Shown here: one piece after another, positions 49,968 through 58,227 of the stretch
Numbering within the stretch: the first letter of the stretch is position 1
How the letters are laid out: each line of letters opens with the position of its first letter
From: Streptomyces sp. YPW6
GTDB taxonomy: Bacteria > Actinomycetota > Actinomycetes > Streptomycetales > Streptomycetaceae
Assembly (NCBI RefSeq): GCF_018866325.1
Contig: NZ_CP076457.1
Location: forward strand, 1,302,001-1,366,000
Direction of reading: 5' to 3'
DNA length: 64,000 nt
The notes under the pieces: generated by a model
The model's input: the letters and a program-made list of their open reading frames with translations, nothing else
Told to the model about the DNA's origin: nothing
The model's database searches: none
Made by a program: the position numbers and the translations under genes

Positions 49968-50030
49968 GACCACCGGGAACCGGTTCTCGGCCACCGGGAA
50001 CACGTTCTCGGCCGCCGGGAACCCGTTCGT
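49968..50030. repeat. 21-bp tandem repeat, three units
   Basis: Units at 49968, 49989 and 50010 share the core ccgggaac-x2-gttct, 21 bases apart. Intergenic, upstream of the SepF-like gene and just after the DeoR-family stop codon. Confidence 0.75.
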
Positions 50031-50043
50031 GACCGCCGACCCC

Positions 50044-50841
50044 TCAGACGGCGATGACCTGGACCCCCGCCTCGGCGAACCGCTCCCGCGCCTCCGCCCC
50101 GACGCGGGAGTCGGTGACCAGGACGTCGACGAGGCCCAGGTCGCAGACGCGCGCGAAGGCCCGCTTGCCGATCTTCGACGAGTCGGCCGCCACCACCACC
50201 CGTTGCGCCCGTTCCGCGAGCAGCCTGTTGACGCTCGCCTCGCCCTCGTGGTGCACGTACGCGCCGCGTTCGATGTCGATGGCGTTCACCCCGAGAACGG
50301 CCACGTCCAGCGTGATCTCGTTCATCACGCCGACGGCGAGCGGACCGGTCAGCTCGTACGACTGGGGGCGCGCGACACCGCCCGTCACCACCATCTTGAT
50401 CTGCGGGCGGATCGCCAGCTCGCTCGCGATGTTCAGGGCGTTCGTCACCACGGTCAGCGTCGGCTGGCCGCCCGCCACCGCCGTCTCGCCCACGATGTCC
50501 GGGCGTACCGCCAGCGCCCTGGCCACCTCGGTCACGGTCGTCCCGCCGGTCAGGCCGACGACCTCGCCGACCGCCACCAGGCCGGACACCGCACGGCCGA
50601 TGGCCTGCTTCTCCGGCGCGTGGCGGCCCGTCTTGTAGCGGAGCGCCAGTTCGTAGGAGACCCCGTGCGCGACCGCACCGCCCCTGGTGCGGGTCAGCAG
50701 GTGCTGTTCGGCCAGCTGGTCCAGGTCGCGGCGGATGGTCGCGGCCGAGACGTCGAGCGCCGTCGCCGCCTCCTCGACATCCACCCTGCCGTGCTTGCCG
50801 ACCAGTTCCAGCAGCGCGTCCCACCGGGCGTCCCTGGACAA
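50044..50841 (-). CDS. DeoR-family transcriptional regulator
   Basis: 265 aa. N-terminal DeoR helix-turn-helix (VDVEEAATALDVSAATIRRDLDQL, in part) and C-terminal DeoRC sugar-phosphate sensor domain (GLTGGTTVTEVARAL, DVAVLGVNAIDIERGAYVHHEGE, VVVAADSSKIGK). TTG 50841 is the start: GAGGAGA precedes it at normal distance, and the helix-turn-helix then begins at the usual distance from the N-terminus; further upstream the frame is not protein-like. Divergent from a SIS isomerase gene, which it probably controls in response to a phosphorylated amino sugar. Confidence 0.9.
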   Translation of the reverse strand: MSRDARWDALLELVGKHGRVDVEEAATALDVSAATIRRDLDQLAEQHLLTRTRGGAVAHGVSYELALRYKTGRHAPEKQAIGRAVSGLVAVGEVVGLTGGTTVTEVARALAVRPDIVGETAVAGGQPTLTVVTNALNIASELAIRPQIKMVVTGGVARPQSYELTGPLAVGVMNEITLDVAVLGVNAIDIERGAYVHHEGEASVNRLLAERAQRVVVAADSSKIGKRAFARVCDLGLVDVLVTDSRVGAEARERFAEAGVQVIAV

Positions 50842-50957
50842 GAGCGTCTCCTCACCGTCCGGCGCGGGCCCCGCGTTTCGCGGGAACGCGGTCGCCGGGG
50901 GCCGGACCGCCGCAAGCGTCGCACAGGGCGCGCCGGGAGCCCTCCACCCCACCTGCA

Positions 50958-51001
50958 CCTTGCTTGTTTTTGCTCGATAACTGCATGTAACGTGCAGAAT
51001 T
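50958..51001. promoter_or_regulatory. AT-rich operator/promoter region
   Basis: ttgct repeats 10 bases apart (50960-50964 and 50970-50974), the direct-repeat layout typical of DeoR-family sites, followed by a ctgca / tgcag inverted repeat (50981-50997). It is the only AT-rich stretch between the divergent regulator and isomerase genes. Confidence 0.5.
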
Positions 51002-51070
51002 CTACACGCGGGGTGATCGGCCCCGCTCAGCCCCATCCCGTGGTCCACCTCGTTCCCGTGGAGTGCAGAC

Positions 51071-51958
51071 GTGTCGTATGCCGAGACCGAGACAGCCAGT
51101 CAGCCCGCCTGCTGGCGGCGCGCCGCCGCCCTGGCCGGTGGCCCCGGGGCCACCGCCCTGCCCGTGGCGGGCGAGCGCGTCGCGGTCGTCGGCTGCGGCA
51201 CCTCCTTCTACATGGCGCAGGCCTACGCCGGGCTCCGCGAAGGGGCGGGCCAGGGCGAGTCGGACGCCTTCGCCGCCTCCGAGTTCCCCTTCGGACGCGG
51301 CTACGATCGGGTCGTCGCGCTGACCCGCTCGGGGACCACGACCGAGGTGCTGGACCTGCTGAACCGGCTGCGCGGCACCACCCGCACCGTGGCCGTGACG
51401 GCGGATCCGGACACCCCGGTCAGAGCGGCGGCGGACGCCCTCGTCGTGCTGGACTTCGCCGACGAGCGGTCCGTCGTGCAGACCCGTTTCGCCACGACCG
51501 CCCTCACCCTGCTGCGGGCCCGCCTCGGGCTGCACTCCGACACGGTCGTCGCGGACGCGGAGGCCGCCCTCGCCGAGCCGCTCCCCGACGACCTGCTGCG
51601 GAGCACCCAGTTCTCCTTCCTCGGCCGGGGGTGGACGGTCGGTCTGGCCCACGAGGCGGCGCTGAAGATGAAGGAGGCGTCGCTGTCCTGGACGGAGTCG
51701 TATCCCGCGATGGAGTACCGCCACGGCCCCATCAGCATCTCCACCACCGGCACCACGACCTGGATGTTCGGCGAGGCCCCCGAGGGCCTGCCGGGGCAGG
51801 TGCGCGCCACGGGAGCCCGGTGGGTGAACGGCTCCCTCGACCCGCTGGCCGATCTCGTCCGCGTTCAGCGCCTCGCGCTCGCCCGTGCGGCGGCCCGGGG
51901 GCTCGATCCCGATCTGCCGCGCCATCTGAGCCGCTCGGTGGTTCTCGACGGGGCCTGA
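51071..51958 (+). CDS. SIS-domain sugar isomerase (AgaS/GlmS-C-like)
   Basis: 295 aa, two SIS domains as in the isomerase half of glucosamine-6-phosphate synthase. VVGCGTSFYMAQAYAGL, ALTRSGTTTEVLDLLNRL and LGRGWTVGLAHEAALKMKEAS are the phosphosugar-binding loops, and EYRHGP comes near the end. It likely isomerises or deaminates an amino-sugar phosphate. GTG 51071 follows GTGGAG. Paired with the divergent DeoR-family gene. Confidence 0.9.
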   Translation: MSYAETETASQPACWRRAAALAGGPGATALPVAGERVAVVGCGTSFYMAQAYAGLREGAGQGESDAFAASEFPFGRGYDRVVALTRSGTTTEVLDLLNRLRGTTRTVAVTADPDTPVRAAADALVVLDFADERSVVQTRFATTALTLLRARLGLHSDTVVADAEAALAEPLPDDLLRSTQFSFLGRGWTVGLAHEAALKMKEASLSWTESYPAMEYRHGPISISTTGTTTWMFGEAPEGLPGQVRATGARWVNGSLDPLADLVRVQRLALARAAARGLDPDLPRHLSRSVVLDGA

Positions 51959-51985
51959 GGCGGGGGGCTGCGGGACCATGGAGGC

Positions 51986-52654
51986 ATGCACCTGACCCTG
52001 GCCGCGGCGGCCCACCGGCTGGCGGCGGCCTCGGAGCCGCAGGGAGGTATCGCCGGCTGGGCCGCCGGTCTGGTCGAGACGTTCGGCGGGCCCGGCGCGG
52101 GCGCGGCCATCGCGCTGGAGAACGTGTTCCCGCCCCTGCCGAGCGAGGTCATCCTACCGCTGACCGGGTTCGCCGCCTCGCAGGGCGTGCTCAGCATCGC
52201 CTCGGCGTTGTTCTGGACGACGCTCGGCTCGGTCGTGGGCGCGGGGGCCCTGTACGCCGTCGGCGCCGTGTTCGGCCGCGAGCGGATGCACGTCTGGTGG
52301 GCCAAGCTGCCGCTGGTCAAGGCCTCCGACCTGGTGCGGACGGAGGCGTGGTTCGCCCGGCACGGCACCAAGGCGGTGCTGCTGGGCCGGATGGTGCCGG
52401 TGTTCCGGAGCCTGATCTCGGTGCCCGCGGGTGTGGAGCGCATGCCGTTCCCGGTGTTCGTCGGGCTGACGACGGCGGGCAGCCTGGTCTGGAACACGGT
52501 GCTCGTGATGGCCGGATACGGGCTGGGTGACCGGTGGGACGTCGTCGGGTCGTACGTCGGCGTCGCGTCCAAGGTCGTCCTGGGGCTGGCCCTGGTCGCC
52601 CTGGCCGCCTACGTCACGCTGCGGGTGAGGGGCCGCGGACGCGGGAAGCCCTGA
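51986..52654 (+). CDS. DedA/SNARE-associated-type membrane protein
   Basis: 222 aa DedA-family protein with about five helices. ENVFPPLPSEVILPLTGF and GRMVPVFRSLISVPAGVERMP (shown in part) are the two re-entrant loop motifs with the conserved Glu, Arg and Pro. The family flips polyprenyl or phospholipids and maintains membrane potential. About 27 bases after the isomerase gene on the same strand; they could be one transcript, but no functional link is visible. Confidence 0.92.
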   Translation: MHLTLAAAAHRLAAASEPQGGIAGWAAGLVETFGGPGAGAAIALENVFPPLPSEVILPLTGFAASQGVLSIASALFWTTLGSVVGAGALYAVGAVFGRERMHVWWAKLPLVKASDLVRTEAWFARHGTKAVLLGRMVPVFRSLISVPAGVERMPFPVFVGLTTAGSLVWNTVLVMAGYGLGDRWDVVGSYVGVASKVVLGLALVALAAYVTLRVRGRGRGKP

Positions 52655-52709
52655 CACCGCGGAGGGGGCGGGGCGGCCCGGACGCGCCGGTCCGGCCCGC
52701 CCGGCCGAC

Positions 52710-52732
52710 GGGACACCCTCCGGGGGTGTCCC
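52710..52732. terminator. Bidirectional hairpin
   Basis: Perfect 9-bp stem gggacaccc / gggtgtccc with a 5-base loop, between the DedA gene and the convergent acidic-protein gene. Confidence 0.75.
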
Positions 52733-52762
52733 GCGCCCGACCGCTCCGCTGCCCGACGGGCG

Positions 52763-53308
52763 TCACTCCTCGAAGTAGGCGTCCAAGGCCTTGTCCAGCT
52801 CGGCGGGCCAGCTCTTCAGCTCGCCGCGGTTGGCCGCCTCGACCTCGGCGTTGAACCAGCGGCGGCTCGACAGGTGGACGGTCACCGTGAACCTGCGGCC
52901 GAAGCGGGCCGGAGTGGTCTCCACCGCCGCGATCTCGTCCCAGCCGAACTCGGCCTCCTGGTCGTCCAGCCGGAACCGGACGCCTTCCCGGGCCACCCGG
53001 ATCGAACCACGGCGGTCGCTGACCTCGAAGACGGGGCCGTCCTCGGCACCGGCGTCAGCCTCCGTCTCGCCGTCGACCGCCGCGGCCTCGTCCGCCGCTT
53101 CCGGTTCCTGGTCGGCCTCGCCCTCCGCGGCTGGCGCTTCGGCCTCGTCGTCGCGGATCTCCGCCGCCTTCGCACCGGCGGGGGACTCCGCTTCCGGTTC
53201 CGGCTCGCGGGTTCCGGCGGGCGCCGCCAGTCCGGGCAGGGGGATGAACGCCGGGTCGGTGCCTGCGGCGAACTCGGGCTTCTTGTTCGAATCTATGCTC
53301 TGCTCCAC
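52763..53308 (-). CDS. Acidic protein of unknown function with C-terminal PH-like domain
   Basis: 181 aa. The first 95 residues are a disordered Ala/Glu/Asp/Pro stretch. The rest (GPVFEVSDRRGSIRVAREGV, FGWDEIAAVETTPARFG, TVTVHLSSRRWFNAEVEA) is a small beta-rich domain resembling bacterial PH-like modules common in Streptomyces proteins of unknown role. GTG 53308 lacks a ribosome-binding site, but CATACT sits at -15, so the message may be leaderless. No family name is offered. Confidence 0.75.
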   Translation of the reverse strand: MEQSIDSNKKPEFAAGTDPAFIPLPGLAAPAGTREPEPEAESPAGAKAAEIRDDEAEAPAAEGEADQEPEAADEAAAVDGETEADAGAEDGPVFEVSDRRGSIRVAREGVRFRLDDQEAEFGWDEIAAVETTPARFGRRFTVTVHLSSRRWFNAEVEAANRGELKSWPAELDKALDAYFEE

Positions 53309-53485
53309 GGCGGGCAGTATGGTCGACGAACCTGTACGTGACCAGTCGCCGCTGCTCCGGTCGGCCGAAGGCCGCCGGAAATCACGGGGCGCCACGGAGC
53401 TCGACCCGTTGACGACGTGAGGGCGTTCAGGGTTCACCTCGTGACGGCATGCCGGCGTTCACCCCGGCCCCCTCGCTGTCCGAGG

Positions 53486-53510
53486 GCCGGGGTACGCCCG
53501 GCCCCGGCCG
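53486..53510. terminator. Hairpin after the siderophore permease operon
   Basis: ggccgggg / ccccggcc with a 9-base loop, about 25 bases beyond the stop of the last permease gene on the minus strand. Confidence 0.4.
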
Positions 53511-53535
53511 GCCGCGCCCTGGTGGTGCCCGTCCT

Positions 53536-54603
53536 TCAGAGCCCGCCCCTGCGCCACTCCCGTATCAGCAGATAGCCCAGGTAGACACCGCCGATCGCCA
53601 TGGTGTAGATCCCGACCGGCAGGTCGTCGAAGAGCGGCAGCTGCTGGGAGCACAGGTCCGCGAGAACCAGCAGCAGACCGCCGGTGAGGGCGGAGAGCAG
53701 CAGGTGCGGGCCGGAGCCGCGGGTGAGGCGCCGGGCGATCTGAGGTGCGGTCAGGGCGATGAAGGCGATGGGGCCCGAGACGCTGACGGCGGCGGCCGAC
53801 AGGGCGATGGCCAGGAACACGGCGAGCGTCTTGGCCTTCTTCGGCTCGGAGCCCAGCCCCTCGGCGATGTCGTCGCCCATCTCGCCGATGTCGAGCCGCC
53901 GGGAGATGAGAGCGGCCGGCAGGGTGGCGACGAGCAGGACCAGCCAGACGGTGGTGGCGTCGGTCCAGGAGCGCGCGGTCAGGCTCCCGTTGACGTACGC
54001 GGTGAGAACGGATGCCTTGTCCCGTTCCAGGGCGTAGACGACGTACTGGGTGACGGCCGTGCTCATCGCGGCGACCCCGATGCCCGCGATGACGAGCCGG
54101 GCGGGGTTGCGGAAGCCGGTGCCGGTGGAGACGTACACGAGTGCCATGGCGGCAAGGGCGCCGATGAGCGCGCCGACGGGGACCGGGACCGTGTCGGGGA
54201 ACATCAGCGCGCAGAACGCGGCGCCCGCGCCGGCCCCGGCGGAGAGCCCGATGACGTCCGGGCTGCCGAGCGGGTTGCGGGTGACGGACTGGAACAGGGC
54301 GCCGGACAGGCCGAGCGCCGCGCCGACGCCGATGGCGACGGTGAGGCGGGGCCCGCGCAGCCGGTTGAAGACGAACCGGTCCTTGCCTTCGGCGTTCCCG
54401 ACGAGGGCGGCGGGCAGGTCGGCGAGGTCGATGCCGAGGCGCCCCCAGGCCAGGGTCGCGACGGCGGCCGCGAGGAGGAGGACGAGGACGCCGGCGCCCG
54501 CGGCCACCGAGGCCCGGCGCACGGGTATCGCCACGGTGCTGCCGATGGTCAGACGGGCCCGGGACGCCTTGCGGGCGGGGGCGGTGCGGTCGGTGACGGT
54601 CAC
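53536..54603 (-). CDS. FecCD-type siderophore ABC permease
   Basis: 355 aa membrane permease of the BtuC/FecD/FepG family, about ten helices. GALFQSVTRNPLGSPDVIGLSAGAGAGA (in part) and the cytoplasmic EAA-like loop LGSEPKKAKTLAVFLA are typical; the C-terminal motif GPIAFIALTAPQIARRL is complete. GTG 54603 overlaps the stop of the other permease (GTGA). Together they form the heterodimeric channel for iron-siderophore uptake. No ABC ATPase gene is within the window, so an ATPase is supplied from elsewhere. Confidence 0.93.
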   Translation of the reverse strand: MTVTDRTAPARKASRARLTIGSTVAIPVRRASVAAGAGVLVLLLAAAVATLAWGRLGIDLADLPAALVGNAEGKDRFVFNRLRGPRLTVAIGVGAALGLSGALFQSVTRNPLGSPDVIGLSAGAGAGAAFCALMFPDTVPVPVGALIGALAAMALVYVSTGTGFRNPARLVIAGIGVAAMSTAVTQYVVYALERDKASVLTAYVNGSLTARSWTDATTVWLVLLVATLPAALISRRLDIGEMGDDIAEGLGSEPKKAKTLAVFLAIALSAAAVSVSGPIAFIALTAPQIARRLTRGSGPHLLLSALTGGLLLVLADLCSQQLPLFDDLPVGIYTMAIGGVYLGYLLIREWRRGGL

Positions 54604-55637
54604 GAGGTGCCCCGCATCCTGCGTACGGCGATGAGCAGCGCGGGTGCGCCGATGAAGGCGGTGACGACGCCGACCATGAGTTCGGTGGGCCGCATGACGA
54701 CCCGGCCCACCACGTCCGCGAGGAGCAGCAGGGTGGGGCCCATCAGGGCGGAGAAGAGGATCTGGGCGCGGAAGTCGACGCCGACCAGGGCCCGTACGAC
54801 GTGCGGGACGGCAAGGCCGACGAAGGCGATCGGCCCGACGGCTGCGGTCGCGGCGGCGCTGAGCAGGGTGGCGGCGAGCAGCCCGCCGCCCCTCGTGCGT
54901 CCGGGGTGCGAGCCGAGGGCGACGGCGGTGGCGTCGCCGAGGGCCAGGGCGTTGAGGCCGGGGCCGAGGGCGAGGGCGAGGAGGAAGCCGGCGGCCGCGA
55001 AGGGCAGGACGGACCAGAAGACGTCGAAGTCCCGGCCGCCCAGGGCTCCGACGACCCAGTAGCGGTAGCTGTCGAAGACCTGCGGTTTGCTGAGGGTCAC
55101 CGCCTGGATGAACGCCATCAGGACGGCGGTGAGCACCGCCCCGGCGAGCACCAGGCGCACCACGCTCGTCCCCGTACCGGCGGAGCCGATGACATGGACC
55201 AGGACGCCCGCGACCAGTGCTCCGGGCAGCGCCCACCACATGGTGTCGGTGGCCCCGGAGGCCCCGAGCCAGGCGGTCGCCGCGACGATGCTCGCGGAGG
55301 CGCCGGCGTTGATGCCGAGGAGGCCCGGTTCGGCCAGCGGGTTGCGCGAGACGCCTTGCATGAGGGTGCCCGCGACCGCGAGGCAGACCCCGGCGAGGAC
55401 GCCGAGGGCGGTGCGGGGGTAGCGGCTCTCGATGATGGTCGTGATGTTGGGGTCGGCGGTGCCGCGCAGGACGTCGAGGACGTCGCCGAACGACGTGGAA
55501 CGACTGCCGAACATGACGCTGGCGCAGAGCGCGAGCGCCAGCGCGGCCAGGCCGAGGAGCAGGAGGAACGCCGACCGAGCGGCGCGGGTACGCGAGGTAC
55601 CCGCACCGCTCGGGGGTGCGACCGTGGTGGTTGCCAT
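54600..55637 (-). CDS. FecCD-type siderophore ABC permease
   Basis: 345 aa paralogue of the downstream permease, FepD-like. GTLMQGVSRNPLAEPGLLGINAG (in part), SYRYWVVGALGGRDF and GPIAFVGLAVPHVVRALVG are typical. ATG 55637 lies 50 bases after the binding-protein stop, on the same strand, so the three genes make one operon under the iron box. Confidence 0.93.
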   Translation of the reverse strand: MATTTVAPPSGAGTSRTRAARSAFLLLLGLAALALALCASVMFGSRSTSFGDVLDVLRGTADPNITTIIESRYPRTALGVLAGVCLAVAGTLMQGVSRNPLAEPGLLGINAGASASIVAATAWLGASGATDTMWWALPGALVAGVLVHVIGSAGTGTSVVRLVLAGAVLTAVLMAFIQAVTLSKPQVFDSYRYWVVGALGGRDFDVFWSVLPFAAAGFLLALALGPGLNALALGDATAVALGSHPGRTRGGGLLAATLLSAAATAAVGPIAFVGLAVPHVVRALVGVDFRAQILFSALMGPTLLLLADVVGRVVMRPTELMVGVVTAFIGAPALLIAVRRMRGTS

Positions 55638-55687
55638 GGGAGTGGAGTGTGCCTTGGGGGCTCGGCGGTCCGGATACCCGGCCGGGG

Positions 55688-56740
55688 TTACTTGCCGGCG
55701 GTCTCGACGGCCTTGTCGATGAGCGGCAGGTAGCGGTCGATCGTCCACGGCACGGTCAGCGGGTTGATGATCGAGGAGGCGGTGACGAAGGAGTTGTCGT
55801 TGCTCGCGACGACGGCGCCCTTCTTGATCGCGGGAATCTGGCCGTACAGCTTCTGGCCCTCGATCTCCTCGCGGTTCTTCGCGTCCGTGTAGAACGTGAA
55901 GATCACGTCGCTGTCCTTGAGCTTCTCGGCGTTCTCCAGGCCGATGAGGGCCGAGTCGGTGCCGGGGGTCTCCTTGAAGCCGTTGACGACCGGGTCGACC
56001 TTCAGGCCGAGCGAGGAGACCATCTTGACGCGCTGCTCCTCGGGCTTGAAGACGCCGAGGGTGCCGGGGCCGGAGTTGTAGATGTACGAGAAGGTGACGT
56101 CCTTGTAGTTCGGCCGGGTGGCCGCGGCGTCGGCGAGCTGCTTCTCGATCTTCGTCTTGAGACCGTTCGTGTCCTCGGTGCGGCCGAGCGCCTTGCCGAT
56201 GATGTCGATCTGCTGGTCCCAGTCGGTGCTCCACGCCTGGTCGGGGTAGGCGACCGTGGGGGCGATGTCCTTGAGGACGTCGTACTGCTTCTGCGTGATG
56301 CCCGACCAGGGGGCGAGGATGACGTCCGGCTCCAGCTCGGTGATGGCTTCGAAGTCGATCTCCTCGCCGCCCGTGAACTGCTGGGGGAGTTCGTCGCCGG
56401 ACTTCTTGACCGCCTCGTTGATCCACGGCAGGTAGCCGGACTTGTCGCTGCCCCACGGGTAGCTCTCGATGCCGACGGGGGTCTCACCGAGGGCTATCGC
56501 GGTCTCGGCGGAGCCCTGGCCGAGGGTGACGATGCGTTCGGGCTTCTCCTCGATCTTCGCGGTGCCGAGCGAGCTCTTGATCGAGACGGGGAAGGCGCCG
56601 CCGCTCTTCGCCGAGTCCTTCGCCCCGTCCTTCTCCTCGCCGTCGCCGTCCGAGGAGCAGCCGACCAGGGCGACGGCGAGAGCGACGGTGGTGGCCGTGG
56701 CGGCGAGGGTGTGGCGGCGCACGCGGGTGAAGCCGAGCAT
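55688..56740 (-). CDS. Iron-siderophore binding lipoprotein
   Basis: 350 aa ABC substrate-binding protein. Lipoprotein signal with lipobox LVGC (lipidated Cys28). The fold then shows KIEEKPERIVTLGQGSAETA, ELEPDVILAPWSGITQKQY and VVASNDNSFVTASSIINPLT, as in FepB/FecB-type and DesE/CdtB-like receptors. It captures a ferric siderophore outside the membrane and hands it to the two permeases. ATG 56740 is about 30 bases from the iron box, so transcription is repressed by iron. Confidence 0.93.
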   Translation of the reverse strand: MLGFTRVRRHTLAATATTVALAVALVGCSSDGDGEEKDGAKDSAKSGGAFPVSIKSSLGTAKIEEKPERIVTLGQGSAETAIALGETPVGIESYPWGSDKSGYLPWINEAVKKSGDELPQQFTGGEEIDFEAITELEPDVILAPWSGITQKQYDVLKDIAPTVAYPDQAWSTDWDQQIDIIGKALGRTEDTNGLKTKIEKQLADAAATRPNYKDVTFSYIYNSGPGTLGVFKPEEQRVKMVSSLGLKVDPVVNGFKETPGTDSALIGLENAEKLKDSDVIFTFYTDAKNREEIEGQKLYGQIPAIKKGAVVASNDNSFVTASSIINPLTVPWTIDRYLPLIDKAVETAGK

Positions 56741-56770
56741 GAAGGGTCCTCAGGTTGGCCGAGCAATGAA

Positions 56771-56789
56771 GGTTAGGCAAGCCTAAGCC
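56771..56789. promoter_or_regulatory. DmdR1/IdeR-type iron box
   Basis: ggttaggcaagcctaagcc is a near-perfect palindrome around ttaggc / gcctaa, matching the TTAGGTTAGGCTAACCTAA consensus of actinobacterial iron repressors, 33 bases upstream of the siderophore-binding protein start. Confidence 0.85.
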
Positions 56790-56880
56790 AGAGTGGTCGG
56801 TGGCTCAAACACACCCCCCTCATCACCGGCCGACGGGGGCCGCCATCCGGGGAGCGGGAAGCGAGTCGGGCGGACGCCGC

Positions 56881-57846
56881 TCAGTGGTCGTGGCCGTCGG
56901 ACTCCCCGCCCCCGGGCGCAGGGACTCCGCCGGCCTCGCTCCCGGCGTGCACGGTGAAGGCGGCCGTACGGACCTTCCCTTCGTGCCGGAAGTCGAGGAA
57001 GAGCCGGTAGGCCCCCTTGCTCGGCGCCGTCGCGGTGAAGGAGACCTCGGGACCGGACTCCGTACGCCCGTCGCCCGGTTCGCCGTTCGGGTGGACGTGG
57101 AGGTACGCCAGATCCCCGGCGCGCAGCGCGACGAGATGGCCGTACGCGCCGAGGTGGGGCTGGAGGTCGGTGACCGGCCGGCCGTCCTTCTCGACCTCCA
57201 GCTTCAGTTCGCTGTCCGCCCCCGGGCGGAGCGCCCCGTCGAGCGTGATCTCGTACCCGTCGACCCTCACCGTCCGCTCGGCGTTCGGCAGGGACTCGGG
57301 GCGCGCGTCGCCGGATACGGCGAGGTCCGCGCCGAGGACGACCCCCTCGGCGCCCTTCCCGTCCGGGGTGAAGTCGGCGAAGACCCGGTAGCCGCCGGCC
57401 TCGGGGAGTTCGACGGGGGCGGACCAGGTGCCGTCGGCGGCGCGCTCGGGGTGCAGGTGCCGGTAGGTGACGAGGTCGTTCGACGCCACGACCAGGTGCA
57501 GCTCCTCGCCGTGCTCGCGACGGAACGCGGTCACGTTGCGGGAGGCGCCCTCGTCCACGACGGCGAAGCGCAGTTCGGCCGGCTCGCCCGCCTCGATGCG
57601 CGGGGTGTCGAGATCGAGGGTGAAACCTTCCTGCGAGACCTGGAGGCCGCCGGGAAGCTCGGCCGCCTCCCCCACGCCCTCCTCGGCCGCCGGGAGCCCC
57701 TTCCCGCCGTGCACCTCCCGGCCCTCCTGATGGGACGGCTTCTTCGGCGCGGCGACGGGGTCCAGCGCGCCCCCCACCGCGTACGCCGACCCGAAGGCCG
57801 CCGCGAGTCCTGCGGCGAAAGCCGTGATCTTGAGACCGGTCTGCAT
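56881..57846 (-). CDS. Secreted His-rich copper-responsive protein
   Basis: 321 aa. N-terminal signal or anchor helix (TGLKITAFAAGLAAAFGSAYAVGG, in part), then beta-rich domains with repeated His motifs (EELHLVV, TYRHLHPE, LAYLHVHPN) and a GHDH end that could bind copper. Similar proteins sit near copper efflux genes in Streptomyces. ATG 57846 has a CsoR-type palindrome about 50 bases upstream, so copper very likely controls it. Enzymatic activity is not apparent; metal buffering in the envelope is inferred. Confidence 0.8.
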   Translation of the reverse strand: MQTGLKITAFAAGLAAAFGSAYAVGGALDPVAAPKKPSHQEGREVHGGKGLPAAEEGVGEAAELPGGLQVSQEGFTLDLDTPRIEAGEPAELRFAVVDEGASRNVTAFRREHGEELHLVVASNDLVTYRHLHPERAADGTWSAPVELPEAGGYRVFADFTPDGKGAEGVVLGADLAVSGDARPESLPNAERTVRVDGYEITLDGALRPGADSELKLEVEKDGRPVTDLQPHLGAYGHLVALRAGDLAYLHVHPNGEPGDGRTESGPEVSFTATAPSKGAYRLFLDFRHEGKVRTAAFTVHAGSEAGGVPAPGGGESDGHDH

Positions 57847-57896
57847 GACCCACTCCCTCGTCGAGGCCGCCGGAGCGCGGCCACTCGACCCCCAAG

Positions 57897-57913
57897 ATAC
57901 CCCCAGGGGGTAT
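57897..57913. promoter_or_regulatory. CsoR-type copper operator
   Basis: ATACCCCC-A-GGGGGTAT, a perfect 8+1+8 palindrome with the GC-core/TAT-end form of known CsoR operators, 51-67 bases upstream of the His-rich protein start and 93 before the small membrane gene on the other strand. Confidence 0.75.
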
Positions 57914-58005
57914 GAAGTCAACCTGGGGCGATCTTGTCGGGCGGGCAAGGGAAGCTGGACCATGGTGCTCACCGGTACGACCGAAGCAGGGGGGAAGCAG
58001 GGGTC

Positions 58006-58227
58006 ATGGGGGCGTACGTCTCACTGCTGGCAGGGATCGGCGGGGTGTCCGCGTGGTGCGCGGTGGTGCTGGTCCGCCGCGGACGTCGCGGGGCCACCGA
58101 GAACGCGGACGGGCTGCTGATCGAGCAGGCGGCCCGGCTGCGGGCCCAGCAGTTGCGCAGCGAGGGACGGGACTTCCGGGCCCACCCTCACGGGAGGCCG
58201 GGCTCCGGTTCGGACCGACGGCACTGA
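58006..58227 (+). CDS. Small single-helix membrane protein
   Basis: 73 aa. ATG 58006 follows GGAAGCAGGGG. One N-terminal membrane helix (MGAYVSLLAGIGGVSAWCAVVLV, in part) and a basic cytoplasmic tail. No family recognised. The stop TGA shares a base with the next start (TGATG), so the two small genes are coupled. Upstream is the copper box, on the other side of which lies the His-rich protein. Confidence 0.6.
   Translation: MGAYVSLLAGIGGVSAWCAVVLVRRGRRGATENADGLLIEQAARLRAQQLRSEGRDFRAHPHGRPGSGSDRRH

Noticed and set aside
50952..51048. Upstream extension of the DeoR-family protein
   Set aside because: Residues before TTG 50841 are not protein-like and would cover the operator region.
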